64,000 nt of DNA from Collybia mongolica (taxonomy: Eukaryota > Basidiomycota > Agaricomycetes > Agaricales > Clitocybaceae). Both the position numbers and the translations under genes were made by a program. Below, in pieces: positions 33,530-44,500 of the stretch. How positions within the stretch are numbered: position 1 is the stretch's first letter; each line of letters begins with the position of its first letter. The notes under the pieces are model-generated. The model did not search any database, was not told where the DNA came from, and saw only the letters and a list, made by a program, of their open reading frames with translations. The stretch lies in assembly GCA_013420905.1 (NCBI GenBank), contig JAAXNY010000004.1:496001-560000 (forward strand), given 5' to 3'.

Positions 33530-34978
33530 CTACGTGTGCACAGTATCAACACCGTCGTCTGTCCGTGTGTTCCATTCCAAGGACTTCACCTGGTCCTTCA
33601 ACCAAGAAGTGCCATCGGTATCGAGAGCTAGTCCCTTCCCGCTAACGACCAAGTCCTCAATAGCCCCCTTCTTTGCCTTGTTTCTTGCCTCCACCATCTT
33701 CTTCAGAGCGCCCACAGTGAAATTCGGGCAATCCACAACCGCGAGTTTGACCAGATTCGGTGCACCCGAATAGGTGCTGACCGCGCCCAGCATGTCGAGG
33801 AACGCGTCGTCGAAGCCGTCACAGCGAACCAAGGTCAACGCACGCCCGTACCAATTCTTGAGGTGTCCCGAGAGGTTGTCAGACAGCGCTATATCCTCCA
33901 ACCGCAAGGTAGCTGTCTCGGGCAGGCGGCCCATCCCGTTCAGCGAGCATCGAGCTACATGCAGCTCTGGTGAGTGGAGCGTCAGCGAGATCAGGAGCTC
34001 ATGCACGAAGGAGCGGTTGAGGTCCTCCAAGACAAGCGCTTTGCTCAAGTTGAGGTCCACTGAGAACTCCTCTGAGAAGGCGTTGATCAGCTCGGCGTCG
34101 CGAAGGCGAAGGAAATCGAGGTGCATGGATTCGCCAGCGAGGATCTCTAGGAAGTCGTATAGCTGTATGAGCTGGCCCCCGCCTGATCTTGGTGATAGAT
34201 GCACGATCGAGAGTGATTTGATCGCAGGGAACTGCGCTGGCCAGTCATGCGTGTGCGTCATGGTCGTAAAGTTGCGGCCATCGATGACGAGCTTGTGGAG
34301 TACGGGGTATGTAGCAGAATGCGACCCGAAGGGGGGATAATGAAAGCTGCTGTCCTTGATCATGCATTCGAGTTTCAACTCTACGAGGTTCGGGAGCTCG
34401 CCGGCAAAGTCGCGCCCGAGTTGGGGTAGTGCTGAGCTATGGGTAGTGTAGAACGAGATACTGCGGCAACGGGGGAAATGAGGGCTAAGGAGCGCCACGA
34501 GCGGCAAGAGGTGCAATCGCTCCTCTTTTGCTGTGGGTTCGCGGGTGTCTGGGTGTTGGGTGACGAGGATGTCGAGGGGCAGATTTTGACTTCGGTCTAG
34601 AGAGGTTTGGATAACCGATAACGAATTCGGCCCCGGCGTCGAGGTGCTGTCGATAGCGAGCACGAGTATTGTCCAGAATTCCGGAATGGCCGTGATGATC
34701 GAATGCCAGCGGGGGGATACGTGAGCGAGGGCAAGTGGGAAACGAGACGATTCAGAGATGAATTCGGGGCGGAGGAACCAGAGTTTATCGTATGGATCGT
34801 CCGTTGGAGGTTCGTGGAATTGGGCCGCCGAGGCATCTTGTACGAAGTGGAAGATTTTGGTTAGTAATTCGTTTGGGAGATCTTCTACAGAAGCGCCGAG
34901 TCGGCCTGAGGGGTTCTGATTGAACGCATTTAAAAGGTGGTCTGCTTGGACTGATAGTTGAGGCGTACCATCCGAGTT
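33530..34978 (-). CDS. F-box/LRR-like protein, 5' end unclear
   Basis: The reading frame from about 34978 to the stop at 33530 contains an F-box (EDLPNELLTKIFHFVQ), the common agaric continuation (SRFPLALAHVSPRWHSIITA, IPEFWTILVL) and leucine-rich segments (LVELKLEC, HKLVIDG, LVKLAVVDCPNF). Predicted SCF substrate adaptor. No ATG opens this frame before the F-box: upstream there is a TGA, and an AG at 34992 could be a splice acceptor, so a first exon beyond is needed or the gene is 5'-truncated. The ATG at 34663 lies inside the F-box-adjacent region and would lose the F-box. The tRNA-Leu gene begins at 35119, leaving little room for a first exon. Confidence 0.65.
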   Translation of the reverse strand, partial: NSDGTPQLSVQADHLLNAFNQNPSGRLGASVEDLPNELLTKIFHFVQDASAAQFHEPPTDDPYDKLWFLRPEFISESSRFPLALAHVSPRWHSIITAIPEFWTILVLAIDSTSTPGPNSLSVIQTSLDRSQNLPLDILVTQHPDTREPTAKEERLHLLPLVALLSPHFPRCRSISFYTTHSSALPQLGRDFAGELPNLVELKLECMIKDSSFHYPPFGSHSATYPVLHKLVIDGRNFTTMTHTHDWPAQFPAIKSLSIVHLSPRSGGGQLIQLYDFLEILAGESMHLDFLRLRDAELINAFSEEFSVDLNLSKALVLEDLNRSFVHELLISLTLHSPELHVARCSLNGMGRLPETATLRLEDIALSDNLSGHLKNWYGRALTLVRCDGFDDAFLDMLGAVSTYSGAPNLVKLAVVDCPNFTVGALKKMVEARNKAKKGAIEDLVVSGKGLALDTDGTSWLKDQVKSLEWNTRTDDGVDTVHT

Positions 34979-35118
34979 GGCTTGAGTTCAGGACCTGCTG
35001 CAGATAACTTCGTTCCAGTCGATGATTATAGTCGTTGGAGGCGTACTATGACTAAACACGGATATTGGGCGAGATTTGGTTCGCAATAATACCACCAGCG
35101 TGATAACTTGAAAGGCAT

Positions 35119-35209
35119 GGTGAAATGGCCGAGTGGTCTAAGGCGCCAGAATTAGGCAATTGCTTATCTGGTCTCTTCGGAGGCGGGAGTTCGAACCTCC
35201 CTTTCATCA
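35119..35209 (+). tRNA. tRNA-Leu(UAG) with 9-nt intron
   Basis: Acceptor stem GGTGAAA pairs with TTTCATC (one G-U). The D arm is TGGCCGAGTGGTCTAAGGC. The anticodon stem CCAGA/TCTGG holds the loop ATTAGG..A, giving anticodon TAG. A 9-nt intron (35157-35165, CAATTGCTT) sits one base 3' of the anticodon, the standard position. A long variable arm with TTCG loop and a T arm GGGAG-TTCGAAC-CTCCC complete a class II tRNA. Decodes CUA (and CUN by wobble). Confidence 0.93.
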
Positions 35210-35227
35210 TTCGTAAGGGATGGGTAT

Positions 35228-35236
35228 CTTTTTTTT
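35228..35236 (+). terminator. Pol III terminator of tRNA-Leu
   Basis: A run of eight T starts 20 bp after the tRNA 3' end. Confidence 0.7.
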
Positions 35237-35522
35237 CCGATTCTTAGCCATTCTTACCAAATCTCAGTTGGAGATTGGTGAGTGCCGACTTTGGCCTTTT
35301 ACAGCAGCTCGAATGGAAGCCTGATACTCTGCTGACATGATTTGTGTGAACAGCCGTCCCCTATCCACAAAGTAATCCAAGGTTTAAGCGAACTTCCATC
35401 TCAGTCTTGAGAAAGTGTGGTTATAAGACGCCCGAACGTCGAAAGCTTCCACTATTGCCCCCCAAGCGAAGCTCACCATGCACCTGCACTAGCACGGGTA
35501 TAACCTCCCTCTTATCACTTTC
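35237..35522. other. Upstream region of the beta-mannosidase locus
   Basis: No gene seen. It would contain the promoter of the locus at 35523. Confidence 0.4.
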
Positions 35523-38500
35523 ATGTTCTGGTTCCCCTTCGTAGTAGTGCCTAGCGCTTATGGGGCGATGTATGATCTCTCCCGACTGCAGTGGACGTTG
35601 AGGAACCAGAATGGGACGATCCAGATCCCGGCTGCGGGGCCGCCGTCTCAAGCTCATTTGGATCTCCTCGCTGCGGGCGTCTTTGCTGAACCTCTTCTCG
35701 GGATTAATGGTGAGTGGGCTAACTTCTTACCACCGTTTGGGGTTGGGGTTTAAGGTTCTTTAGACTTCACACAGCGCTGGGTCGTCGAGGAGAACTGGAC
35801 GTACACTGCTGACATATCGCCCTTTGTTCGAACCTTGGGTCCAGCAACACGCCAGACCGCTCTCCTGGTTTTTTTATGGTATAGACACGGTAGCGAACAT
35901 TGTGAGGGAGTTCCCGCGGGACCACGTTTCTGCGCGTTTGGTGCTGAATGCCGATTATCAGAGCGTTGGTGGTCACCCGGTGGCATGGGTCAACAACGAA
36001 TTCCGACAATATGTTTTTGACGTTACGGCCCTGATCGCGTTGCCGTCTGCGAACGGCGAAGACAACAACAACCTCACCGTCTCGTTTGAGTCGGTATGGT
36101 GCTACGGATTAAACGTATCAGCCGGGCCTGATACCGAAGACTTCCCTGGTGGCTCTTGGGTAAGTACTAAGACACGCGGTTTTTACTGCTGAGGACGGGC
36201 GAACCCAAATTTTTTTGCTTTTATGTTCAAAAGTTCGAATATCCAATCGCGTATCGCTGGGTCCCGAAAACGGCGTCCGACTTTGGCTGGGATTGGGTAA
36301 TGTCGCGTTGAAAATCCGAGTATCTTATTGGACTTATTAATAACAACCCATGACTCGTCGCAGGGCCCAGCATTTGTTCCGAGCGGGATACATAAACGAG
36401 CTTACTTCGTTACTCTGTCCTCAGAGAAGGTACCCACCGTCCCACCATCAAGCCTCGACAGTCCGGAGAACAACCGCATCCTTGGTACGCACCCCACCAC
36501 AGACAGCCCCACCACAGTCGATGTAGTCTTCATCGAAGAACTCTCCATCGACATCTACAAAATCAGTCAGTCATTCTCCGTCCCCCCCAACCAAACCGCA
36601 GACTGGGCAGTCAACGTCACCCTAGCCCTGCGTTCATGCCAGCACCTCCCGCCCGGGCTCCTCACGCTATCATTTCCCGAGCTCAGCACGACCTCCGCGG
36701 ACCCTTCCCCATCCCGGACATCCCAGCATCTACAAGCCGCCCATTTTGGATCAGCGCCTTGTGGGCTATACCGGATACCCTCCCCCAGCGGTGGTACCTC
36801 ACACAACCTCGGGACGCCGAAGCTCTATAATCTTTCTGTTAGCTTGGATATACTCGTACCGGGGCCGGGGGGTGCGTCCCTGCGGATGAATATCGTGGAA
36901 TTTACGACGACGACGGGATTCCGCACCATCGAGCTCGTCCAAGCGCCTTATTCGAGCGACGACGTGGAAGGGCGCGGTATCACGCCGTGGGATCAGTGGC
37001 ATTTCGAGGTGAACGGTAAGGCGTTTTACAGCATGGGGTCGAACGCTGGTGCCGTTCGACCCCTTCTATGCCCGGGTCACGACGGACAAGGTGCGGTGGG
37101 TGCTGGAGAGCGCTGCCCGCAGCGGGCAGAACATGGTCTGCATTGCCAGTTTTTTTTCCTTGGTCGCGACGAACGTGCGGTTGTTCACGGGGGGTTTTTT
37201 TTTTTTCGAACTAGGTGCGCGTCTGGGGAGGTGGGGCGTTACCAGCCGTCGGCGTCAAACGAAGCGGGGGGGGGGGGGGGGGGGGGGGGTACGATTTCTA
37301 CGCCATCTGCGACGAGCTCGGGATCCTCGCGTGGTCCGAGCTGATATTCTCGGACACGATGTACGGTACTAACGACTTTATGCTGGGGGCGAGAACGTGC
37401 GGAGGGTCGGGACGGCGTTATTTGGACGGGGTGCGTTCGGCTGTCATGTGTGCGTGTGTTGATAGCGAACTTTGCAGTTCGTGGCGCTCCTTCAGGACTT
37501 TCTCCATGGTATCGTGGTGTCGGATCTGTAATTACATTTTTTTGACCCTTTCCTTGAGAATACGTATCAGCTTAATGGTTTATCTACCTCTAGGTCGCTT
37601 ACACCGATTGCTCGACCACGAAGGGGGTCCTGAGCGTCGACCCGTATGTACTGAGATTCAACAATAGTACCCCCGGCGAAATATACGGGAACGCTGGTGT
37701 GTACATTGTACACACCCAAAATGTGTATACCACGCTTACAACATCTTATCCAGAACGGTTCAATTACGACGCCAGCCACGCCTTCGACTACTCCACCTAC
37801 CCCCCAGAGCCGCTTCGTGAACGAATTCGGGTGGGGGGGTCCATCAACACTCTCACATGCCATATTTAGCTAAAATACGAATTACGGCACCGTTAGATTC
37901 CATTCCATGCCGTCCTTCTATAGCTGGGAGGAAGTCCTGACCTCCCCCGACGACTTTTCCTTCAACTCGACCGTCGTGATGTCCAGGGACCACCACCCCC
38001 CCCGCCGGCAACCTCACCTTCCCCAACCCGAACGCCCCCGAGGGCCAGGTGCAGATGACGACGGCCGTCGAGACATGGCTCCCCGCGCCCCCTCCATCCC
38101 CACCCCACGCGAACCACACCTTCGCACAATGGTGCTGGAGCACGCAGGTCGTCCAGGCCATGACCGTCGTCTCGCAAATCGCGTGGTACAGGCGCGGGGA
38201 GCGCAACCTCGGCGCGCTGGTGTGGCAGCTGAACGACGTGTGGTAGGGCGTGAGTTGGTCCGGGAATCGAGTATTCCGGGCGGTGGAAGGTTATGCAGTA
38301 TGCATCGGCGGGGGCGTTCTCGCCTGTCCTGGTCTACCCGTTTTGGACGGCTGTGGGTGAGATGTTGGAGGTGGTCGTCGTGTCGGATAAATGGGAGGAG
38401 GTAAGGGGCTGCGTGACGCTGACGTGGTATGATTGGTTTGGCGCGCCGTTGGTGACGGGGGGGGGTATGGTTTTGCGGTGTCGTCCTTGAATGGCTCGCT

Positions 38501-39042
38501 GGTGGTGGGGTCTGTGGGGTTGGGTGCGATTTTGCCCGCTGGGAAGGGTGTGGATGAGGTTTGGCTTTTGTTGAGTGCGACTGCTGAGCTTGGGGATGGT
38601 AGGACCGTGACCAGCGAGCAATATGTAAGAGGTCAACTCTTTCTTCGGACTGACATGCTCATGTGACGCTGTTTTCAAGTTTACACCGACGTCGTTGGCT
38701 GGGGCAGCCCTTGTCGACCCGGAGATGGTGCTGACCACGACCCCCGATCTTACGTTCACGCTGTCGGCGCGGGGGGGCGTGGCGCCTTGGACGTGGATCG
38801 ACCATCCGGCGGGTACGGTTGGTGTGTTTTTGGATAATTCCAGTGGTGTCGCGATGAATGGGTTTTATCTGGTGCCGTGGTTTGACCGTACTCGTAGGTT
38901 GCATTAGCAGAGCGTTGGTCCTAACACTTGTGAATTGGCGGTTTTTGCAGTGACGTTCTTGCCCAACCACGCGCTGTCCTGGACTAAACCCGACCCGGGT
39001 GATTTCGTGGTGAGGAGCTTGTGGGATAATAGGTATGAATAG
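35523..39042 (+). pseudogene. GH2 beta-mannosidase, disrupted
   Basis: The family outline is complete: signal-like start MFWFPFVVVPSAYGA, LQWTLRNQNGTIQIPA, YGIDTVANI, SDFGWDWGPAF, ITPWDQWHFEVNG, VPFDPFYARVTTD, RVWGGG, YDFYAICDELGILAWSE, MPSFYSWEEVLTSPDDFSF, TFAQWCWSTQ, LGALVWQLNDVW and a C-terminal Ig-like domain ending SLWDNRYE at 39042. It would release mannose from mannan or N-glycan oligosaccharides outside the cell. Breaks: an extra T in the T7 run near 35870; a shift near 36790; an extra base near 37050; compensating shifts around a 24-G run (37266-37289); an extra C near 37990; a TAG nonsense codon at 38244-38246 where relatives have Gln; an extra A near 38265; and a G8 shift near 38460. 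The block with the usual GGNE acid/base motif is not readable. Pseudogene is most likely; assembly error in homopolymers is possible for some sites. Confidence 0.8.
37266..37289 (+). repeat. 24-G homopolymer in the beta-mannosidase locus
   Basis: An uninterrupted G run between the conserved RVWGGG and YDFYAICDE blocks. It reads as eight Gly in the frame that joins these blocks. Prone to slippage and to sequencing error. Confidence 0.9.
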
Positions 39043-39112
39043 GTCGTGAGGATGATCCTGGGGACGGTTTGGTCAGTCGTTCGCTTTCTCAACAGCGGCA
39101 TGGTTTTTGTAT

Positions 39113-39847
39113 TCAGCCTTCTTCTGGTGCAAAGTCCATCTGCAGGATCTTCCTGATACCGTCCGGTACCTCATACACTCTCTCGTCCGGCATCACACCC
39201 GCCTGTACGAGCTGCTCGAGGGTCTTGCCAGGCTCCTCGTCGATCAGTTTCTTCAACGCTCTCGCCTTGTCCGTCACGTCTTCGATACTCATAATCCACT
39301 CCTCTGCCCATCGTGTACTCGTTTCTTTTGATATACCTATCTGAATGCTTCTGTACGGTAACACCCCCAGGGAGGGTGAGCGCTCGGGGTCCCACTGTAC
39401 GCGCACGGGCTTGCTTCTCTCGTGTTCGGACAACACCTCCCTGTGCGCGCGTGAGTGTGATAGACTCGCAGCGGAGAGAAGCCCGAGAAAGTGCTCGTGC
39501 TTCATCTTCAGAGCGAGGATGTGTGCTTGCCTGACGTCCTTGAACGAGTATCCCGACCGATACCTAAATAGTTGCATAAGATAAGTGTTGAGCACGCCGC
39601 CTTTTTGGGACGTTTGGATGAGAAGAAGGAAAGAGGCGCGTTACATCATCCAGCACCAACTCGGTTTGACCCAGGTCATCCTCCCCCGTTTGAACTGGGG
39701 CGAAGCGGAGAGCTTTTGCTCGTTTACTGCGGGGATGGCTATGGCAGCGGAGTAGGCTTGGTAGAGAGTGATAGTTTTGTCGTCGTATTGGGCGCGTATT
39801 TGCCTGTAGGAGATGACGGGCTGTTTAGTAGGGTCTGCAGTAGCCAT
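39113..39847 (-). CDS. DUF4291 family protein
   Basis: Exons 39847-39645 and 39563-39113 (minus) give 217 aa. Typical DUF4291 blocks: SYRQIRAQYDDKTITLYQAY, FKRGRMTWVKPS, then across the intron WMMYRSGYSFKD, LSHSRAHREVL, VRVQWDPERSPSLGVLPYRS and IQIGIS..WIMSIEDVTD. The family is widespread in bacteria and fungi and has no established activity that I know of. The start at 39847 (MATADPTKQP) is chosen because the family begins just before the YRQIRA motif; an in-frame upstream ATG at 39901 is possible. Convergent with the beta-mannosidase locus and divergent from the NmrA-like gene, whose start is only 161 bp away. Confidence 0.88.
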
Positions 39848-40008
39848 GGCCCGGAATGAGTGGGTGCCAGGGAAACAGCTTAGAGAGCAACAGTTTCTCA
39901 CGGGGCCTTGTCTTCAACTTTGATGATCATGCCGCTCTTATACAACTCATTTCCTCAATCTCACCTCCCACAGCGCCTCACATTGAAAAAGCAGCAGTAA
40001 CAGCAGCC

Positions 40009-41330
40009 ATGGCCCCCAATCTCATCCTCGTCACCGGCGCCACAGGCAAGCAAGGCCGCGCCCTCGTATCCGCCCTGCGCCCCCAAGGCAACCCTATCGA
40101 AGAAGGTGGCTTCCACATCCTTGCAATGACACGCAAGCCCACCTCGCCCGGCGCGAAGCAGCTCGCCCATGAGCCACACGTCACGGTGGTGCAAGGCGAC
40201 CTCGACGACCCAACATCCACAAAGAAGGTCTTCGAGGACGCCAAGGCAAAAGGCGGGGTATGGGGCGTGTTCTGCGTCCTCGCGTTCCCAGGGCTCGGCG
40301 CGAACGCAGACGGCGAGGAACAACAGGGCAAGGTATGTGTGTGTGTGTGTCTCTCATCGACTCCAGGCAGGGCTGACGTGCCCCCACCTTTGCGTTTTCC
40401 GGCAGACACTGGCGGATCTCGCGTTGGAGTATGGTGTCTCCGCGTTCGTCTTTTCCTCTGTGGAGCGCGGGGCCGAGAGCCACGACGACGAGCTGGTGCT
40501 GGACCGGCGCGCGAAGGTCCGGATTGAGCGGCATGTGCGGGGGCTGGGCGATAGGGGGCTTCCGTGGACGTGCGTGGATTCCTATTCTCTTTACATCCAG
40601 TGGCGAGTCACTAAGTGGAGGACAGGATACTCCGCCCGGGGTTCTTCATGGAGAACTTTGAGGGGACCATCGGGTCTATCGCCGCGGCTGTGCTCAAGTC
40701 CGCCTTGAAGCCCACGACCACTGTACAGCTCATTGTGCGTACCAGCGACGAACCTCCGTTCTCAACCGCGTGCTGATGGGATTCCATAAACAGGCAGTGA
40801 ACGATATCGGCCGCGTAGCAGCGGGGGTATTCAAGGTACTCACAGAAACCGACGCAACTGGGGAACTAACGAACGGACTCCCCTTAGGACCCCGAAGAAT
40901 TCAAGTCCCAAATCCTCGTCGTCGTCGGGGACATCCTAACCGCACCAGAACAGCACGCAGCGTACAAAGCCGCCACCGGCACCCCCATGCCCTCCATGCC
41001 CTCCTTCCTCGCACGCATTCTCGTCACGATCAACGGGCACACCCAGGGACTGTACGAGACCCCCCTCTTATTATTGCATCAAAAACTTTGTACTAATTAG
41101 GAACACTCTGGGGCAGGATCTCGGACCTGGAACGGGTCCACCGACTCCGCACCGACCCCAACAACACCGAACACGCTGCCCAGATGGCCGCAGCGCGGAA
41201 GGCATGCCCCGAGATGACGAGCTTTGGTGAATGGGCTGTGCAGAGTCGGCGTCACGGGAAGGACGGCGGGGAGGAGAAGAAGAATTGGAACCAAGTTTCT
41301 ATTGCACGTTTGGTGATGGGAAAACAATAA
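40009..41330 (+). CDS. NmrA-like NAD(P)-binding protein
   Basis: Atypical short-chain dehydrogenase of the NmrA/HSCARG group, thought to sense NAD(P) redox state rather than catalyse. Exons 40009-40332, 40406-40569, 40626-40734, 40794-40835, 40888-41051 and 41117-41330 give 338 aa. N-terminal dinucleotide motif ILVTGATGKQGRALV (G-x-x-G-x-x-G), acidic VVQGDLDDP, FVFSSVERG, ILRPGFFMENFEG and VNDIGRVAAGVF are all family hallmarks; the catalytic Tyr-x-x-x-Lys is absent as expected. The first intron starts with a short GT repeat (40335-40350). Cytosolic. Partner and target genes cannot be read from the sequence. Confidence 0.87.
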
Positions 41331-41518
41331 AACAATAAATTCACTAGTACCCCGACTTTCACCTCTTTAACCTAGATTCTTTCTACCCGTTGCGATGCTT
41401 ACTACGATTGTTAATTTGATAGGAAATACACTTTTTGTTACTTTGTACACTGCGAGGCAATTCATCAGAACGACTGTGAGGAACAAACAAACATGATCGG
41501 CGGTACCTTTTTTTTTTC
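41331..41518. other. Convergent 3' region, NmrA-like gene and ADE6
   Basis: Short spacer with AATAAA-like signals at the NmrA side (CAATAAAACAATAAATTC) and a T8 run near 41511. Confidence 0.4.
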
Positions 41519-44500
41519 CTAATTGCACCACTGCCGCGCACTCTGGAACAGCCTGAACCACGGCCCAGTGCCCTTCCACGAATCCGCAAACCCAGGGGGG
41601 TACCAGCTATTGCTCTCTAGCGTGACGACCCGCTCCGGGTGCGGCATCAGCGCCAACACCCTCCCATCCGGCGTCTGCACGCCCGTCAACCCGCCAGGGC
41701 TCCCATTCGGGTTCAGCGGGTACACCTCCGTCGGCTCCCCCCGCGCATCCACATACCTCACCGCCATCAGCCCCTGTGCCCCAAACCGCCGCTCATGCTC
41801 CGCCCCCCCGCCAAACGCCACACGGCCCTCCCCATGCGCGACCACAACGGGCAGCTTCGACCCCGCCATGTCCCGCAGAAACACCGACGCGCGCGTCGCC
41901 GCGCTCTCCACCACCTCCACCATCGCCACGCGCGCCTCGAAGCGTTCCGCCCTATTCGGCTTGAAATCCGGCCAGTCGCGCGCCCCAGGCACGATCTCGC
42001 GCAGGTGGCTCAGGAATTGGCACCCATTGCACACCGCCAGCGCGAACGTCGTCTCGCGCTCGAAAAATGCTACAAACTCGGCGCGCGCGCGCGCGTTGAG
42101 GAGGATCGAGTGCGCCCAGCCTTTCCCCGCGCCGAGCACGTCGCCGTAGGAGAACCCGCCGCACGCGGCCATGCCCTGGAACGCGCTCAGCTGCACCGCG
42201 CCGGACATGATCTCGGACATGTGCACGTCCACCGCGTCGAAGCCCGCCGCCGCGAACGCCCACGCCATCTCGACCTGCCCGTTCACGCCCTGCTCGCGCA
42301 GGATCGCCACCTTGGGCCGGCGGAACAGGTCCCGCGCGGGCGAATACGAGAACGTGAGGTCGTAGAACAGGCCTGTATTCGACGCGTCCTTGATGAGCGC
42401 GAACTCCTCCTTGGCGCACGCGGGGTCGTCGCGCAGGAGCTGCATCTGGAACGACGTCTCCGCCCAGATAGCCTGCAGTTCCGCGCGGCCCATGGAGAAA
42501 ATCGGCCCGGGCCCATGCACGATCGTGATATCCTGATCCTCCACCGCGTCGTTCACCGTCCCGATCACACGCACGCCGTCCTCCGGGAACCCCGCGTTCG
42601 CAAAGATCGCGAGCAGCTGCCCGAGCTGCGACTGGCGCACCTGCATCACCGCGCCGAGCTCCTCGTTGAACAGCGTCGCGATCGGGCTCTGCGACGAGTG
42701 CAGGTAGTTGAACGACAGCTCCGCGCCAACGCGCCCCGCGAAGCACATCTCCGCCACCGTCGTGAACATCCCGCCGTCCGAGCGGTCGTGGTACGCGAGC
42801 ACGAGCCCCGGGTGGCTCCGCTTCGCCACCTGGCACCCGTGCAGGAACGCGCGGAGCACAGCGGGGCTCTCGACGTCCGGCGCCTCCGCGCCGACTTCCT
42901 TGAACACCTGCGCGAGCGCGGATCCGCCGAGCCGCTTCTTCCCGCCCGCGAGGTCGAAGAACACCAACGACGTCGGCTCGTTCACGTCCGTGCGCAGCTG
43001 CGGCGTCCACGTTGCGCCCACATCCTCCACGCGCGAGAACGCGGTCACGATCAGCGAGAGCGGCGCGCTCACTTCCTTCTCCTCCCCGCCCGCCTTCTCC
43101 GTCCACTTCATCGACATCGACATCGAGTCCTTGCCCACGGGGATCCCCACGCCGAGCGCGGGGCAGAGCTCCATGCCGACGGCCTGGACGGCCTCGTACA
43201 GCGCCGCGCCCTCGCCCGCCTTCCCCGCGGCGCACATCCAGTTCGCGCTGAGCTTGACGCGGCCGAGGTCCCCGATCGCCGCGGCGGTGAGGTTGAGCAG
43301 CGACTCGGCGATGGCCATGCGCGCTGACGCTGCGGGGTTGAGGAGAGCGACTGGGGTCCGCTCGCCCATCGCCATCGCCTCGCCGCACACGACATCGAAC
43401 CCGTACGAGGAGCGCGTGACGGCGACGTCCGCGACGGGCACCTGCCAGGGCCCCACCATCTGGTCGCGCGTGACGAGCCCCGTGATGGACCTATCGCCAA
43501 TGGTGATCAGGAACGCCTTGGACCCAACAGACGGCAGACGCAGGACCCGATGTACAGCAGCCGAAAACGCCTCGGCCGTGCCCGCCGCCGTGTTGGGCAG
43601 GTACTTTGACAACGTGACGTCGAACGGAATAGGGGCTATCCGGCGGGTCGTGTCCGCGCGCGCCATCTTGGGCGGCTTCCCGAACAGCGTCGACATCTTG
43701 AGCCGGATCACGTCCTGCTTGAACAGCCGGTCCGTCACCACCAGGTCCTCCGCCGCCGTCGCGACGCCCACCACGGAGAACGGGCACCGCTCCCGCCGCG
43801 CGATCTCCTCGAACACCTGTATTTTATCCGAAGAGACGGCGAGCACGTAGCGTTCCTGGCTCTCGTTACACCAGATCTCCATCGGCGACATCGACGCGTC
43901 CGCCACCAGCACGTCCCTAATCTCAAACGTCGCGCCCAAATCCGAGTCATGCACGAGCTCCGGCAGCGCATTCGACAGGCCCCCCGCGCCGACATCATGA
44001 ATACTCTCAATCGGGCTCTCCGCATCCAGACCCACACACGCATTGATCACCTGCTGGCACCTCCTCTGCATCTCCGCATTATCCCGCTGCACCGACGCAA
44101 AGTCCAGCTCCGCCGAGCCCGCGCCCGACGCCTGGCTCGACGCCGCCCCGCCCCCGAGCCCAATCAGCAAGCCCGGCCCACCCAATACCACAATCTTCGC
44201 GCCCGCGTTGATCTTGGATTTATGCGCAAACTGCGGGCGCACGTTCCCGTACCCGCCCGCGATCATGATCGGCTTATGGTACCCCCTCACCTCCCGCTCC
44301 GTCCCATCGCCCGTAACAGCCACGCTCTCCGAGAACGTGCGGAAGTACCCCGTAAGGGCCGGCCGGCCGAACTCGTTGTTGAAGGCGGACGCGCCGAGCG
44401 GGCCCTCGACCATGATGTCCAGCGCGGACGCGATGTGGGCGGGCCGCCCGAAATCCGTCTCCCACGGCTGCTCGTACCCCGGGATGAGCAGGTTGGACAC

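Noticed and set aside
41639..43388. Very long ORFs antisense to ADE6 (up to 562 codons on the plus strand, and others in further frames)
   Set aside because: They are Arg/Pro/His-rich shadows caused by GC-rich third positions of ADE6, which itself is fully conserved.
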